A DNA stretch of 64,000 nucleotides. Source: Zygaena filipendulae (taxonomy: Eukaryota; Arthropoda; Insecta; Lepidoptera; Zygaenidae). Location: assembly GCA_907165275.2 (NCBI GenBank), contig OU015649.1:1766001-1830000 (forward strand), read 5' to 3'. The notes under the pieces are model-generated. The model saw only the letters and a program-made list of their open reading frames with translations, searched no databases and had not been told where the DNA came from. The position numbers and the translations under genes were made by a program. Of this stretch, positions 36,151 to 47,297 are shown one piece after another. Position 1 is the stretch's first letter, and the number at the start of each line of letters is the position of its first letter.

Positions 36151-36350
36151 ACTAATAATATTATAAGCGCGAAAGTTAAAACGCGGGTAAATTCAAAACG
36201 GTTGGAGAGATTTTGACCGGACATTCACTGCTTATTGGATGATGTTATACCCAAGGAGTAAATTCTAATTTACTCCTTACTTTACTATACTTTATAGTTC
36301 CTGCGGATTCCCAAACCCATCGCGGGTGAAACCGCGGAGGACAGCTAGTT
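36151..36350 (+). mobile_element. Helitron-like element, complete but diverged
   Basis: ACTAATAATATTATAAGCGC, GAAAGTTAAAACGCGGG, and 3' end TCGCGGGTGAAACCGCGGAG with GACAGCTAGT at 36341-36350. Confidence 0.65.
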
Positions 36351-36406
36351 TACAATATTAGGATACTTAGGATAACTATGAAAGAATGGGTATGGATTAT
36401 GTTAAA

Positions 36407-36790
36407 GGTCCGTTTATATTTACAGACATTGAGCGTGTCAGACACGTTCCGTCGCAGACAAAATAATATTCTCCAATACAATCCGTATTAATAACGTATT
36501 TTTATATATATCGTAACATGGCCGCGCAGAAGCGGACAGACACGGACCGTGCCCGGCCAGTATTCGCGGAACCACAGACATGTCTGTACGTGTCTGTGGC
36601 TGCATGACGAGCAGTTGTGAATAGAGCATCGGAACCGTGCAGACGTCTTTTGTAAATAAACGGTGTCTATCGGCGTCTGCCACGGAACGTGTCTGGCACG
36701 CTTAGGTGTAAATAAACGGTTAACGGCGTCTGTCGGTGTCTGTGACGGAACGTGTCTGGCACGCTCAACGTCTGTAGATATAAACGGACC
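36407..36790. mobile_element. TIR element K with duplicated subterminal block
   Basis: Ends GGTCCGTTTATATTTACAGA and (complement of right end) GGTCCGTTTATATCTACAGA. Matching continues through GAGCGTG(C/T)CAGACACG over about 45 bp. The right side carries the CGGAACGTGTCTGGCACGCT block twice (near 36680 and 36750). A further GC-rich core (36520-36600) includes an inverted CAGACA(T/C)GTCTG region. No coding frame; the open frame on the minus strand is an artefact of these repeats. Confidence 0.75.
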
Positions 36791-37130
36791 CTAAAGAGGG
36801 ATTTTCAAATGCGAATTTCGTTCCCGTTGTCTTAATACAGGCCTCGCGTTGGGTGGCCGCCCGCGCTGCTCATTTGTCAACCGCGCCCCGCTACCACGAT
36901 ACGCGTTCCTACCTATTGTATCACCGTTCACCGCAGATACAGATCCGACGAACAATAGACACAGTGTTTAAACTGTTTAACACATTTATTATACGAATAC
37001 AAAGCACGATCGGGGACTGTGCTCGAAACGAGATCCGGTTACTTGATGGGTTTCGGCTGTAACCACAGATCGTTGATCGTCGTCCACGGGATGGATCCTC
37101 GACTGTTGACCTTTTGGAAAAGCGTCCCTT

Positions 37131-37165
37131 TTTTGAAAGAAAGAAAGAAAGAAAGAAAGAAAAGA
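37131..37165 (+). repeat. GAAA microsatellite
   Basis: About seven GAAA units after TTTTTTGAAAGAAAG. An open frame running across it is not meaningful. Confidence 0.8.
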
Positions 37166-37837
37166 AATTTATTTGCCAACATGGCTATAAAACAAAATAT
37201 ATTAGACTGCGACAATCCCTACAATAATAATTTTTCGTACTAATCCATATTACGTAGAGAAGGTTCGTTGATAAGTTGGTCACTTTTGCTTTTTTGTTGT
37301 TTTTATGTAAACTCAAACCAAATTATCCGAGTAATAATAATTACTCGTATGAAGATAATATTATAGTAAGATTTCACAAGACACAATAAGATTATTATTA
37401 CTTGATCCCACACTAATTGTACGTTATATGTGTCTATTGTTGAAACCAAGCAATTAATGAAATTAAGCGATGCGGTATATTAATTATAATACATAAGTTA
37501 TTGCATAGTTCAATATAATAATGTATTTACCTACTGTACCTACATATAACTTATAAGTATACAAGTCTATATACGTCGATCTAAGAGGAGTCGCCATAGT
37601 GTAACGCGACGGACGAAAATCTGTCACTTTTAGCGCCAAAAATTGACGTTTTCGAAAAACTGTTCACCTTTTTTTTCTTTTTACTATTCAGTTTATATGC
37701 TACAGAATTATTATCGACGTTAGTAGGTATTGACCCTATTTAACATTACATTCCACTATCGACTTCTTTTTAAAAGAATCATCAGCTGTCAGCTGTCTAA
37801 GTCAAACTACAATGAAACGGAACCCTATATTCTGTGT

Positions 37838-37925
37838 GCAAAGTCTTCCCCAACGGGAATCGAAACCGGGACCTCTTGCTTTGCCGCTCCGCACTTCGCT
37901 ATCACAAATGTCACAGATATTGGCT
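37838..37925 (-). mobile_element. tRNA-like repeat remnant
   Basis: On the minus strand GGTCCCGGTTTCGATTCCC (37855-37873) followed by GGGGAAGACTTTGCACACA. The B-box is recognisable; no A-box or full cloverleaf. Overlapping open frames of 65 and 126 codons are not credible genes. Confidence 0.4.
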
Positions 37926-39039
37926 AGACAGATAAACCACCTACATATAATACACCCACGTTATATTTTGATTTACTACGCCCGTTGTTATACACAATGC
38001 ATCATCCGAGTAAACTTGTGTTGTTCGAAAAGAATTGTTCGAATCGAAGTGTCGAAACGTATGCATCCTATATACCTATCGATGGTACCTATATTTACAA
38101 AACAAGTGACAAGCGACCACCAGATTCAACGGCGATATAACATTCTGTTTAGTATTTCAAATCGGAGAAACAATGCTGCATTGGTAGCATAAATATTGCC
38201 CAGACATAACCACCTAACTCATTATATAGATATGTCTTATAACCATTGCCTGATTTGACCAACAAGTAACAAACAGTACTATGTAAAAGCTTCAATGGAC
38301 AGTGAATAATGATCATCGTAGCGCAAGGGCAACGAGCGCGAGCTTGGGCCCGTGGCAGTAGTCAGAATATTTTTACTTATTTTATCTCCTATCTCCGTCG
38401 CACTCATTTGTTAGCCCATTGTGACAGTGTCACTATTTTTTTGTTTCTTTTTTTTGTGTTATCGATGATATTGTTCTGGCCGGTTTTCGATTCTAATCGT
38501 ATTCTTGTTACATGTGTCAGATTTAATAAAACTTATTTATGGTGTCCACGACACTGGCTATTTATTGTTACGTTTTGAAATTGGATGCATTTAAAAATAA
38601 ATGGATGTATTATTATGATATTATTTTAAAGAATGCTTATCATTTTAATTTAAATTCTTAAATATTATATTAAAAAAAAAACATATTTTTTTAGTCTATT
38701 CTCACCACTGTGTAGCTTTACTCACTCAATTTATGAGGAATATAATGTTATATTTTGACTGTGTTCCAGTACACGGTACACAATAATGATAATGTTTGTA
38801 TGGCAATCGAGATACTGACCATGTAATGCTTGATAAATTTTAAATTAGGGTCTCCAAATACAAGTATTGTTATACTTATAAGGAGACCCCAGTCATGTAT
38901 TAGTTTACCTTAAATTATTACCTAATGAATAAAAAAATGAAAAATAAAGTAATGAAGGAGTAATACCGAACGAGAAAAATATTTGCTTTTAATAATTTCA
39001 TGATCGCATAAAACTGCGTCTAAAATGCCATTCTATTAC
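37926..39039. other. No gene recognised apart from one hairpin
   Basis: AT-rich. Open frames of 126 and 89 codons here are not supported by domains, composition or flanking signals. The hairpin at 38848 is listed separately. Confidence 0.45.
38848..38889. repeat. 42-nt hairpin with 8-bp GC clamp
   Basis: GGGTCTCC (38848-38855) pairs with GGAGACCC (38882-38889). Inside, AAGTAT pairs with ATACTT around a TGTT loop with small internal bulges. Confidence 0.6.
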
Positions 39040-39140
39040 AAGCGCGACGTTAATCTGCCGCTGGTACGCTGTTATCAGCCGGCGATCTCTTATCACTACC
39101 GCCTATCCGCCTTAACGACTACTTGCTTATCACGGTACGT
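39040..39140. promoter_or_regulatory. Cluster of TGATAA GATA sites
   Basis: GTTATCAGC, CTTATCACT and CTTATCACG fall within about 65 bp (39070-39133), each giving TGATAA on the minus strand, the strong GATA-factor core. The segment is GC-richer than its flanks. Enhancer role is inferred. Confidence 0.35.
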
Positions 39141-39824
39141 GCTTTCAAGCTTTTAGTTAAGATTGAAATAAAAAATATTTCTGTCCCGATTCTGAGGTAG
39201 GGAGGAGGGATTACGCCGTTTATTTAAAATATAATATTTAACCAGTTATAACTATACTCCATAGCTGTTCCGCGTTTCACAAATAACTGTAAAATATCAT
39301 AGTATCATACAGTATGTAATTTTTAGTGGCCATACACGACTTAAACAACAAGCGAAAGCTAAATACACAACAATTTTTTTTTTAATACAAGAAAACCTTT
39401 TGGTTGTGGGGCCCGGGCTTACTCTACTCATCAATGTGCGCAACTTTTACTCTATGGGATCAACGTTATATTTGCGAAAGAGAAATTGCTCTTCCATAAT
39501 AAAATAGAAATAAACTAGATCAACAGACTTAATGGAACAAAATAATTATTATTGTCATAATTTTACAAGACATGCTAAATGAAAATCATTGTTCATTGAA
39601 ACATCCAGAAGCATACATATTTTAAAGAACTAAATAAATATGAGAAAATATTTGAAATGTACATATTTATTATCTGTAATTATTGTTTCAAGTTATCATC
39701 AAAATAAACCTATGATTTACATTGTAGAAATGTCTGTAATCCATAAAAAAAAAACAAAACATAAATTACAGTACAGTGTATTATTACCCGCTACAGCTTT
39801 TAACTTAAGTACCTATGGATTTGC

Positions 39825-39861
39825 TACGAAAAATGCACGACAAAACGATGCATTTTTCGTA
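39825..39861. repeat. Perfect 13-bp hairpin
   Basis: TACGAAAAATGCA, loop CGACAAAACGA, TGCATTTTTCGTA. Confidence 0.7.
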
Positions 39862-40063
39862 TCAAAACGTGGCAAATTACACACATAAGGAATGTGCAGT
39901 TGCATTAGTGTATTAACATTTTTATGGGCCATATATTTGGCGAGAATGTTGCCTCCAAAGAATTGATGGGGCCTTCCAATGGGATTTTAATGTGTTTTGC
40001 TTTCAAGAATAGGATAAAACGGGTCATTGCGTGTTTGTGTAATATAATGCACGATCCAAGTGT

Positions 40064-40116
40064 GTATATAATAGCCTATTGTAGGATTAAGTAGATCTGT
40101 GTGTTGTGAAATGCGG
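40064..40116 (+). repeat. Old repeat fragment (pair with 21188)
   Basis: Shares the exact block GTAGATCTGTGTGTTGTGA and a diverged CTATTGTAGGATTAA upstream of it with 21188-21246. No other structure visible. Confidence 0.45.
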
Positions 40117-40231
40117 TTTTGTTCAAAGCGTTAGGGAAGTATGGAGATTTTTTTTTTTAATTCTCTGATATCCGCACGTCGCGACGGCCATGTCATGCAA
40201 CATGCAGGTTTTGTTTCATCGAAATAGAGAT

Positions 40232-40290
40232 GTTGACGACGACTGAAAATCCAAATTATAATTAGTGCGTCAGTTAAAAAATAAAATTAA
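40232..40290. mobile_element. MITE family D, terminal fragment
   Basis: ATGTTGACGACGACTGAAAA followed by ATTAGTGCGTCAGTTA resembles one family D terminus. It breaks off at AAAACCGACTTCC, part of the repeat P motif. Confidence 0.35.
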
Positions 40291-40391
40291 AACCGACTTC
40301 CAAAAACACAAAAGTAAAAAGCTAAAAATAACGAAATATCGATTACCTAAATCCAAAAGACAAAAATACGCGTAATATTATTATTATACCT

Positions 40392-40587
40392 ACTAGCTGT
40401 TCCCCGCGGTTTCGCCCGCGTTAAATTCTGAGTTCCTACTGTAATTAGGGGATAAAAAGTACCCCTGACAACATTAAGCAAATTTCCATGACGATCGGTT
40501 GAGCCGTTAAGGCGTCAAAGCGCAACAGACAGACAGACAGATAGACAGACAGAGTTACCTACTTTCGCATTTATAATATTACTAGGG
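40392..40587 (-). mobile_element. Helitron-like element, AGAC subfamily
   Basis: CTAGCTGTTCCCCGCGGTTTC, GGATAAAAAGTACCCCTGAC, GAGCCGTTAAGGCGTCAAAG, an AGAC microsatellite (about 40529-40556), ACTTTCGCATTTATAATATT. Confidence 0.8.
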
Positions 40588-40720
40588 ATTGGTTTGTGCT
40601 ACCACTGATCGATTTGAATTCGGTGCTAAATATAACGGTGAAAAATAAAACTCATTTAGATTAATATAAATCAAAATCGAAGCATTGCTAGCATGATAAA
40701 AAATAGTGGTGAGCCTCGAA

Positions 40721-41045
40721 TGGGCATGTTGACTAATTTTTATTTTTTTGTCCGTCTTGTAGATTATTAAAAAATATTGGACACGTATTTTTTCTTTTTT
40801 TACGTAATCAAAAAATAACGGCGATATATTGAGTTGAAATTTCGCGTGACGTCACTATTCTGACAGTTTGTATGGCGGTTTTGCGGTTAGTGACGTCACG
40901 ACCTCCTCATCCTAAACTTTAATGCCCTTTATCTCTGTATATTTTAATTTATTTAAAAAAGCAAAAAATACGTGTCTATTGTTTTTTTTATTTTCTAACT
41001 GACGGACTCATTAGAATTTTGATTTTCAATAGTAGTCAACATCCC
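40721..41045. mobile_element. Palindromic MITE family D, full-length copy
   Basis: Inverted termini TGGGCATGTTGACTA and (reverse complement) AGGGATGTTGACTA. Internally GACACGTATTTTTTC on the left pairs with GCAAAAAATACGTGTC on the right, so most of the 325 bp folds on itself. The centre contains two GTGACGTCAC palindromes flanking ATGGCGGTTTTGCGG. No coding frame. Confidence 0.8.
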
Positions 41046-41641
41046 TATTCAGAAGTTTTTGGTAGGTGCGTCGCGAATCGCGGTACAGTCAACTTTGGGA
41101 ACCACTGAGCTACTGAGTACACCGCGTGTCATAAACACGGTGAGTCAAATGTTTTAATTTAACACGTCAAACTTATTGTTTAACCCTATTGTTTTCCTTT
41201 ACGCGCCGTGTGCTTCGGGCCCGGCTATGTATCACTGTTATCGTCGACCACAAACTCGGTACCAACAATGGTTGCCGATAAACTTGGTTTATAAATAAAT
41301 TAAATTTGTCCGATATCTACCGCTAATTAGGAGTTGCATGCAACGGCCGGTCGTGTCTTGCTAGGAGCTGTGGTGTTTCACAGGAAGCTTATCGCCGGCT
41401 GATTATATTTATAATTAAAGTAAGTAGTTAAATTATATTTACTATAATATAATATTGTATTGTTGACCTGATATACCTATTATGCTTTTTTTTACTTATG
41501 GTTTTGGTTCGTCGATTTTAACATGTTAGGTTATCGTTTCTGTATGTTGACAGTTATGAGGTTAGCACCAAGGTGAAGTTAAGAAGTATAAATAGACAAA
41601 AATAAACACATTTTTGTACGTAATAATAGCTGTATAGAGTT

Positions 41642-41790
41642 AATTTCGGTGTGGCCGCAGGGATTCCGGGATAAAAGTACCCTAGGCCCCTTTCTAAAAA
41701 CGTGTATGCAAATTTACGTGATGATCGATTAAGTAGTTACGGCATGAAAAGGTACCTAACCGGCGGAGTTACTTTCGCATTTATAATAAC
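41642..41790 (-). mobile_element. Helitron-like element, lacks hairpin end
   Basis: TTAATTTCGGTGTGGCCGCA start inside the element, GGATAAAAGTACCCTAGG, GTATGCAAATTTACGTGATG, ACTTTCGCATTTATAATA. Its 5' end abuts the next copy directly. Confidence 0.65.
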
Positions 41791-41791
41791 A

Positions 41792-42006
41792 CTAGCTGTG
41801 CCCCGCGGTTTCACCCACGGTAATTTCGGAGTTCCCACGGGAATTCCGGGATAAAAAGTACCTTATGTCCTTCTCTGTACCCCTGACAACGTGCACGCCA
41901 AATTTCATCGAAAACCGTTCAGCCGTTTTGCGTGATTGAGTAACAAACATCGAAACAGCCAAACATCCAAACATTCACACTTTCACATTTATAATATTAA
42001 TAGGAT
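41792..42006 (-). mobile_element. Helitron-like element, common subfamily, complete
   Basis: CTAGCTGTGCCCCGCGGTTTC, GGGATAAAAAGTACCTTATG, CTGACAACGTGCACGCC, GCGTGATTGAGTAACAAAC, TTTATAATATTAATAGGAT. Inserted at the AT-rich end of the preceding copy, same orientation. Confidence 0.85.
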
Positions 42007-42039
42007 TAGGTATGGATGAATAATTCCCAGCAGCCTGAA

Positions 42040-42330
42040 TAACAAACAAGTGAAGTCAGGTAGCGTGAACTTGTATCGCCGACGAACACAAGCACACGAG
42101 CCCCGGCGCACACAGTGAAAACAGCGATAGGGATCTCTTCAGAATTTATTCGGGACTGATAAGGGCGGGCGGCAGGGGGCTGGGCGGCGCGCAGGCGGGG
42201 GCGGAGGGAGTTGCGATAACGCTGCGGGCGTTGATAACGCTCCGCCCGCCCTGGTAGATGCTATCTGTGATTAAATAGCTCGTGTTATCAGCCAGCCAGC
42301 CCCGAAGATCTGCGCTCGGTACAGACTAGT
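42040..42330. promoter_or_regulatory. GC-rich island with GATA cores and G-runs
   Basis: G-runs at 42163-42209 (GGG, GGG, GGGGG, GGG, GGGGG, GGG) can form a plus-strand quadruplex. GATA cores: TGATAAGG at 42157, GATAACGCT at 42215 and 42233, GATAG and GCTATCT nearby, and GTTATCA at 42284. Strongest candidate regulatory island in the window. No coding exon or splice pattern is visible. Confidence 0.45.
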
Positions 42331-42842
42331 GGCAGAACTCAGAAGGATTCTACAAAATATTGATTTTTATTAACTTTGTGAAAAAAAGAGTTTTGAGAAA
42401 GGTTTCGTAATCCATAGCACCATTTGCCACGTACAAGGAGTAGGATACTTATAGATATTACATATTTATTCGAAAGTTCATAAGAAGAAAAAGATAAATG
42501 ATAAAACAAAAAGCTATTGATGAAATACCTACTTCATTGATGAAATTTATAAGTACCTACTAATTATGACACAACCAATGCCACTGACAATGCTTTCTAC
42601 TTTATCATAATATATTGGTTATGAATTTTATGGGTTATAATAGCAACAATCTTAAGTTTAGATTAGGAAGATCCAGTTTGAGTTTTCCTTCATGTAAAGA
42701 AAACAAACTTCAAACAGACAGTTGCCTCTGTAGCTTTAGATTACTCTGCGGGAAAATATGAATACGCAGCTTTGTCGGTAGAAATCCGTCAAACAGATAC
42801 GATAAGACAGACGTGAACTTTTGCTGTGTTTGTACACACCAC

Positions 42843-42885
42843 ACCCCCTCTCCCTCCGTTTCCACCCCCTACGTGGCGCCCCCCA
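42843..42885 (-). other. C-rich tract, minus-strand quadruplex candidate
   Basis: ACCCCCTCTCCCTCC, CACCCCCTACG and GCGCCCCCCAAC give four G-runs on the minus strand. Confidence 0.45.
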
Positions 42886-43255
42886 ACAAACTTACTCCTT
42901 AAGCCTGCGTTACATTCACATATATTTGGGATAATTTGCAAATATGCTGTACAATTCCTAGCTGTTTGTATTTGTACTTAGATGCTGGGTTGAAAAGAAA
43001 ATATACGGTAAGGTACTGAAGCAAATACCTTTCTATTCTGTCCATTTGCTTCTGAGAGTTAAGGCGGAAACAACCAAGTATGTCGTGTCGAGGTTGTGTC
43101 GCAAAGTATACGCAAGGCATTAAGTTCGCCATTTGTACTATTTTGTGCAAGAAGAATAAATAAATAAATAAAAATACCTGTTTCATGCATTTAGTATGGT
43201 TAGAGAAGCACCACAACAGAACGCGCGACAACACAACACAACATACAAAACAAAA

Positions 43256-43556
43256 CTATATATATAAAATAAAGTCGTGTTAGTTACACTATTTATAACT
43301 CAAGAACGGCTGAACCGATTTGGCTGAAAATTGGTGGGGAGGTAGCTTAGAACCAGAAAACGGACATAGGATACTTATTATCCCGGAATTTCCGCAGGAA
43401 CTTCGAAATTAACGTCGGTAAAATCTAATGGAATTTTGCATACTTAGGTACACATTGTCAGGGGTACAGAGAAGGACATAGGGTAGGTACTTTGAACTCC
43501 GGAATTCCTGCGGGATCTCCGAAATTTCCGCGGGTGAAACCGCGGGGAACAGCTAA
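43256..43556 (+). mobile_element. Two fused Helitron-like parts
   Basis: Part one (43256-43425): AAAGTCGTGTTAGTTAC, GAACGGCTGAACCGATTTGG, GGACATAGGATACTTATT, ending ACGTCGGTAAAATC with a decayed hairpin. Part two (43426-43556): CACATTGTCAGGGGTACAGA, GGACATAGGGTAGG, hairpin CGCGGGTGAAACCGCGGGG and ACAGCTAA. The second has lost its 5' part. Confidence 0.7.
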
Positions 43557-43746
43557 TAATATATATATAAAAGGCAAACCTGACTGACTCATCTATCAGC
43601 GCACAGCCGAAACTACTGAACGGATTTCGCTGAAATTTGGCATACAGATAGTGGTAATGACGTAGGCATCCGCTAAGTAAAGGATTTTTGTTGAATTCCT
43701 GCGGGATCACCGAAATTTTCTCGGGTGAAACCACGGGGCACAGCTT
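43557..43746 (+). mobile_element. Helitron-like element, mixed subfamily
   Basis: ATATATATATAAAAGGCAAAC, ATCTATCAGCGCACAGCCG, CTGAACGGATTTCGCTG, ATGACGTAGGCATCCGC, and hairpin TCGGGTGAAACCACGGGGC with ACAGCTTAG. Third consecutive copy in the same orientation. Confidence 0.75.
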
Positions 43747-46700
43747 AGCCTTTAGTACTGCTCAAGCAAGACACAAAACTGCACCACTCCCACCACAATA
43801 AGAGGCTCCCATGAGAACCTTAAAATAGAATAGAATAGAATGAAATGGAGCGGAACGGGATGTAAACGAAAATGATTGGAATATAATCGAATAATTTATT
43901 TTATTATTAGTTTTCTAGTTACATGACTAATGTCCAGGGATATAATATGACCGTCAATAATAAAATAAAATAGTAAAAAGGTCATTAAAATCTAAAAAAA
44001 GTCATCAAACTTACGTACTTTTAACTATTATGAAGATGCAGGATCGGTGGAGATTTGATTATTCTGTGAGCAGAGTTGGCCGTGTTTGTTTAATGGACAT
44101 TTTGGGGTAATAAAGTACATACACACTTTAAAAATAAATATGTTACTGAATTAAACAAAACAAATATTTAAGGAGGATATTTATACAACAGTTTTTATAG
44201 ATAAATGGTACGGAACCCTACGTGCGCGAGACCGACTCACACTTGGCCGCTTTTTACATTTGCTACATTGAATTTTTATTGACTTCAGTCTCATTGAATA
44301 ACCACCTAAAATAAACTTATTCAAATACTGCGTATACTTACCTACATAGATAATAATTTTATGAGAAATTTAATTTGAAGTAGGTACCCATAACAATATG
44401 TATATAATAATATAGTTTCGTACATTTCTCACAAAGCAGCGTTCGCAAAAACCTTAACAATAATGCCATAGTTTTTGCGCGTGCATGCAAAATCATTGAC
44501 CAATTAAGATAAATATCTCACTTACTCGAACGCCGGTAACGAGTGGCCTACTTACCTGAAAGAGAAAGAAAAAAAGCAAAATTAAATTACATTATAATAT
44601 CATTACCGCCATTACATTGGGTCGCGACCTGCAATCGACCTCAGGCGCGGGATAAAGAGATAAGCGACCCGCGACCACCGGAAGTGCTGCAATGATAAAA
44701 ATTAACAGTTAGCCAATATATTTCGCAACGTTCACTCATTTGTGATAATATAATTAAAACATTTCACGTATAGGGACTTTAATGGTGTTCTTATTTCCTT
44801 ATAGCAAGCATCATAACCTCAAAATAAAACAGTCCGTAAAAGTAGTCAAAGATAAAGCCAGTCCTTTTATTCAACTTGACACGTTGACATAACATGAAAA
44901 GTAAAAGAAAAACTGTCTTCGAAAGAGGACTCAATCCCAGTCTTCAAACTTCACTTTAAAATTGAAAATGTGCCTTTATTTTAAAAGAAAGCAAGAAATC
45001 ATATTTATTCACGATAAAAATTTTTGCAGCATTTGAAGCCGTATCCTCCATACCGCGCGACATTATTAAAAAGTAAAATTAACATACAAAGTTTATCACC
45101 TGAAATAGTTGACAGAGACTTTTCTCGATCTTAGCTTGCTACGATCATTAGACGCTTAAACTTATTATGGATGGGCGACGTATTGCATATGGAGCGTTTA
45201 GTTTCGTTCATTTTGTTTGAAACTGAAGCACAAACGCAATTGATGTGTGCGTGTGACGGCGCGAAATTAAGTTCGCGCAAGAATCGTAGTAAGATTGTTC
45301 CACCGTCCGAGAGTTTGTTCTGCGAGTACTGAATGTGGATCTACGCCTGTCAATCCTATGTGGGTTGTTATAAAAACTGTCATGCAGATGACACTATACC
45401 CGGTAAGTATGATTTTTTGTCCCGGTAAATCAAGGCGATTCTAGGGTGACTCTACATGATACAATCCTCTAAGGGAAAATCTCAAGCAACTCCCAAGGCA
45501 AAAGCGTAATCTTATTTGGGAGAATACCAAACATTAGATGATAAAAAAGTATTTACTTTTATCTGCCATTAACCTTGACAAGAGCCGTGCCAAAATGTAA
45601 CATCAAGATAACATCAGCTGTTTAATAATTCATAAATCTCGATAATTTCTCTTTAACATACAAAAATGTAAATAGCCTCCATTTAAATGAGGTTAATTGT
45701 GCATATTAATTTGTATTATATAATATTTTTTAATCGTTTTAAGCATTCTAAATGCCTCTAGTTTTAATGGACTAATTTTGTTGTAAGTTGACGAAGAAGT
45801 ACTGTAGTGATGCGTTAAGACCCAATGGAGATAGTATGGTTTTTTTCCGTTGTCTAATCAATTTGTGACAAAGCCTATTGGTAACAATTATGCCCCGTTA
45901 GCCAATTTGATAATCTACGTATATATAATAGTCAACGTGTCAACTAGGGAACGTATATCGTCATATCACGTGGTCACATAAAATCGACCAATGAAAGTAA
46001 TAATACTTAGTAATAATTGTAGTAATACTCGGGGTTTGCACGAGCTAGTAATTGTATTAAGAAACATATTAAGTGGAGCCATCGCCATGGCAAGATCCTG
46101 AGTCTTCTTAAAATTAACTTAGAAAACCATTGTTTGTTGCTTAATTGTTTGTACTATTCGTTTTTATAGTTTTTTTTTAATTTATTACATGACCATGGAA
46201 GCTAGTCCTTCAGCCGTTTTGACAGCTAGTCATTTACGGTGTTGCCCGCTGCCCGCTCATCGATTGGACCGCGCCGTAATGTCAACCGGGTCGTGCATGT
46301 TGCTACTCTTGGAAAAAATCTGCGGTGCTATGTAAATGTGCTATCGAGAACTAAATCTAGAGCCGAGGACTGCACACGCGCCAGCTATGTATTTATTATT
46401 TAACATCTAGTGCTGCCACTTACGAGCATTAAAATTTATTAGCTCATTCGTATTCTTAACGATTATGACTAAATTAAAATATAAATGTGAAATAATTTTA
46501 TTTCATAAATAAATTTGCCAGTACCATACCATTCATGCATGTATGCTTTGATACTGGGTGCCGTTTCTATAGAATGGTTTTTAATTTTTTTTTTTAATTT
46601 TTTACTATCTAAATTCAATATTTATAAAAAAATTGAAATTGCAAATTTTATCTTTTACTCTTAACTATATTAAGATATATCCATTATCGTGAATACATCA

Positions 46701-47297
46701 AAAGATACAATAAATTGTAGATAGCAATAAACCCGCCCACCATCATGAATATAATGTAGGTGCTTATTTGATTTACCTTATACCTATAGCAAGTTATTTC
46801 ATTAATTTGAGCGCCTTGCCAACAACCCGTTATACACAATTAGCGAGACAAAATTAGGTTTCTTTTTTATATATTTGTAGGCAAGTTTAAAAAAACTAGT
46901 CATATCCATAAACCTACTTCTTACTAATAGGTACACGCAGGTGGATCCGCAGGCAGACCTATCTGGTACGCGATAAAACACAGACACGTTATACATGGTT
47001 AGTCAGAAAAGGAGTTTCAAGTCGCTATCATGGAAAACAATTAATTACTTATCAACGACCAAAGAACGGGCGTGTTTTCAAAAACAGAGATGACAGTTGT
47101 ATTTAAATTATTTAAGTTTGCTTATGGTAGTTTAAAAATCGGAGTGAACAAAGTTCTTTGTTTTTTAGGCGAAACTATATTGTATTAACCCTGAACCAAC
47201 ACATTGATTTCATTTTTTTATTTTAACACGAGCAGAGAGCTAGGATTTGGCGTCTTATCATTTAAATCTGTAAATTTTTTATTACTTATTATTATAG
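43747..47297. other. 3.5 kb without recognised gene or repeat
   Basis: The longest stretch in the window free of recognisable mobile elements. Small GC-richer patches occur at 44620-44695 (GGTCGCGACC, AGATAAGCG), 45170-45310 and 46190-46330. If the window has conserved regulatory DNA, comparison should start here and in the GC islands. Confidence 0.4.

Noticed and set aside
37812..38192. Longest non-LINE open frame (126 codons, plus strand)
   Set aside because: Overlaps a tRNA-like repeat remnant, shows no domain, and its composition matches surrounding non-coding DNA.
42899..43234. 111-codon minus-strand open frame
   Set aside because: No domain; ends in A/T-rich sequence with an AAAT microsatellite.
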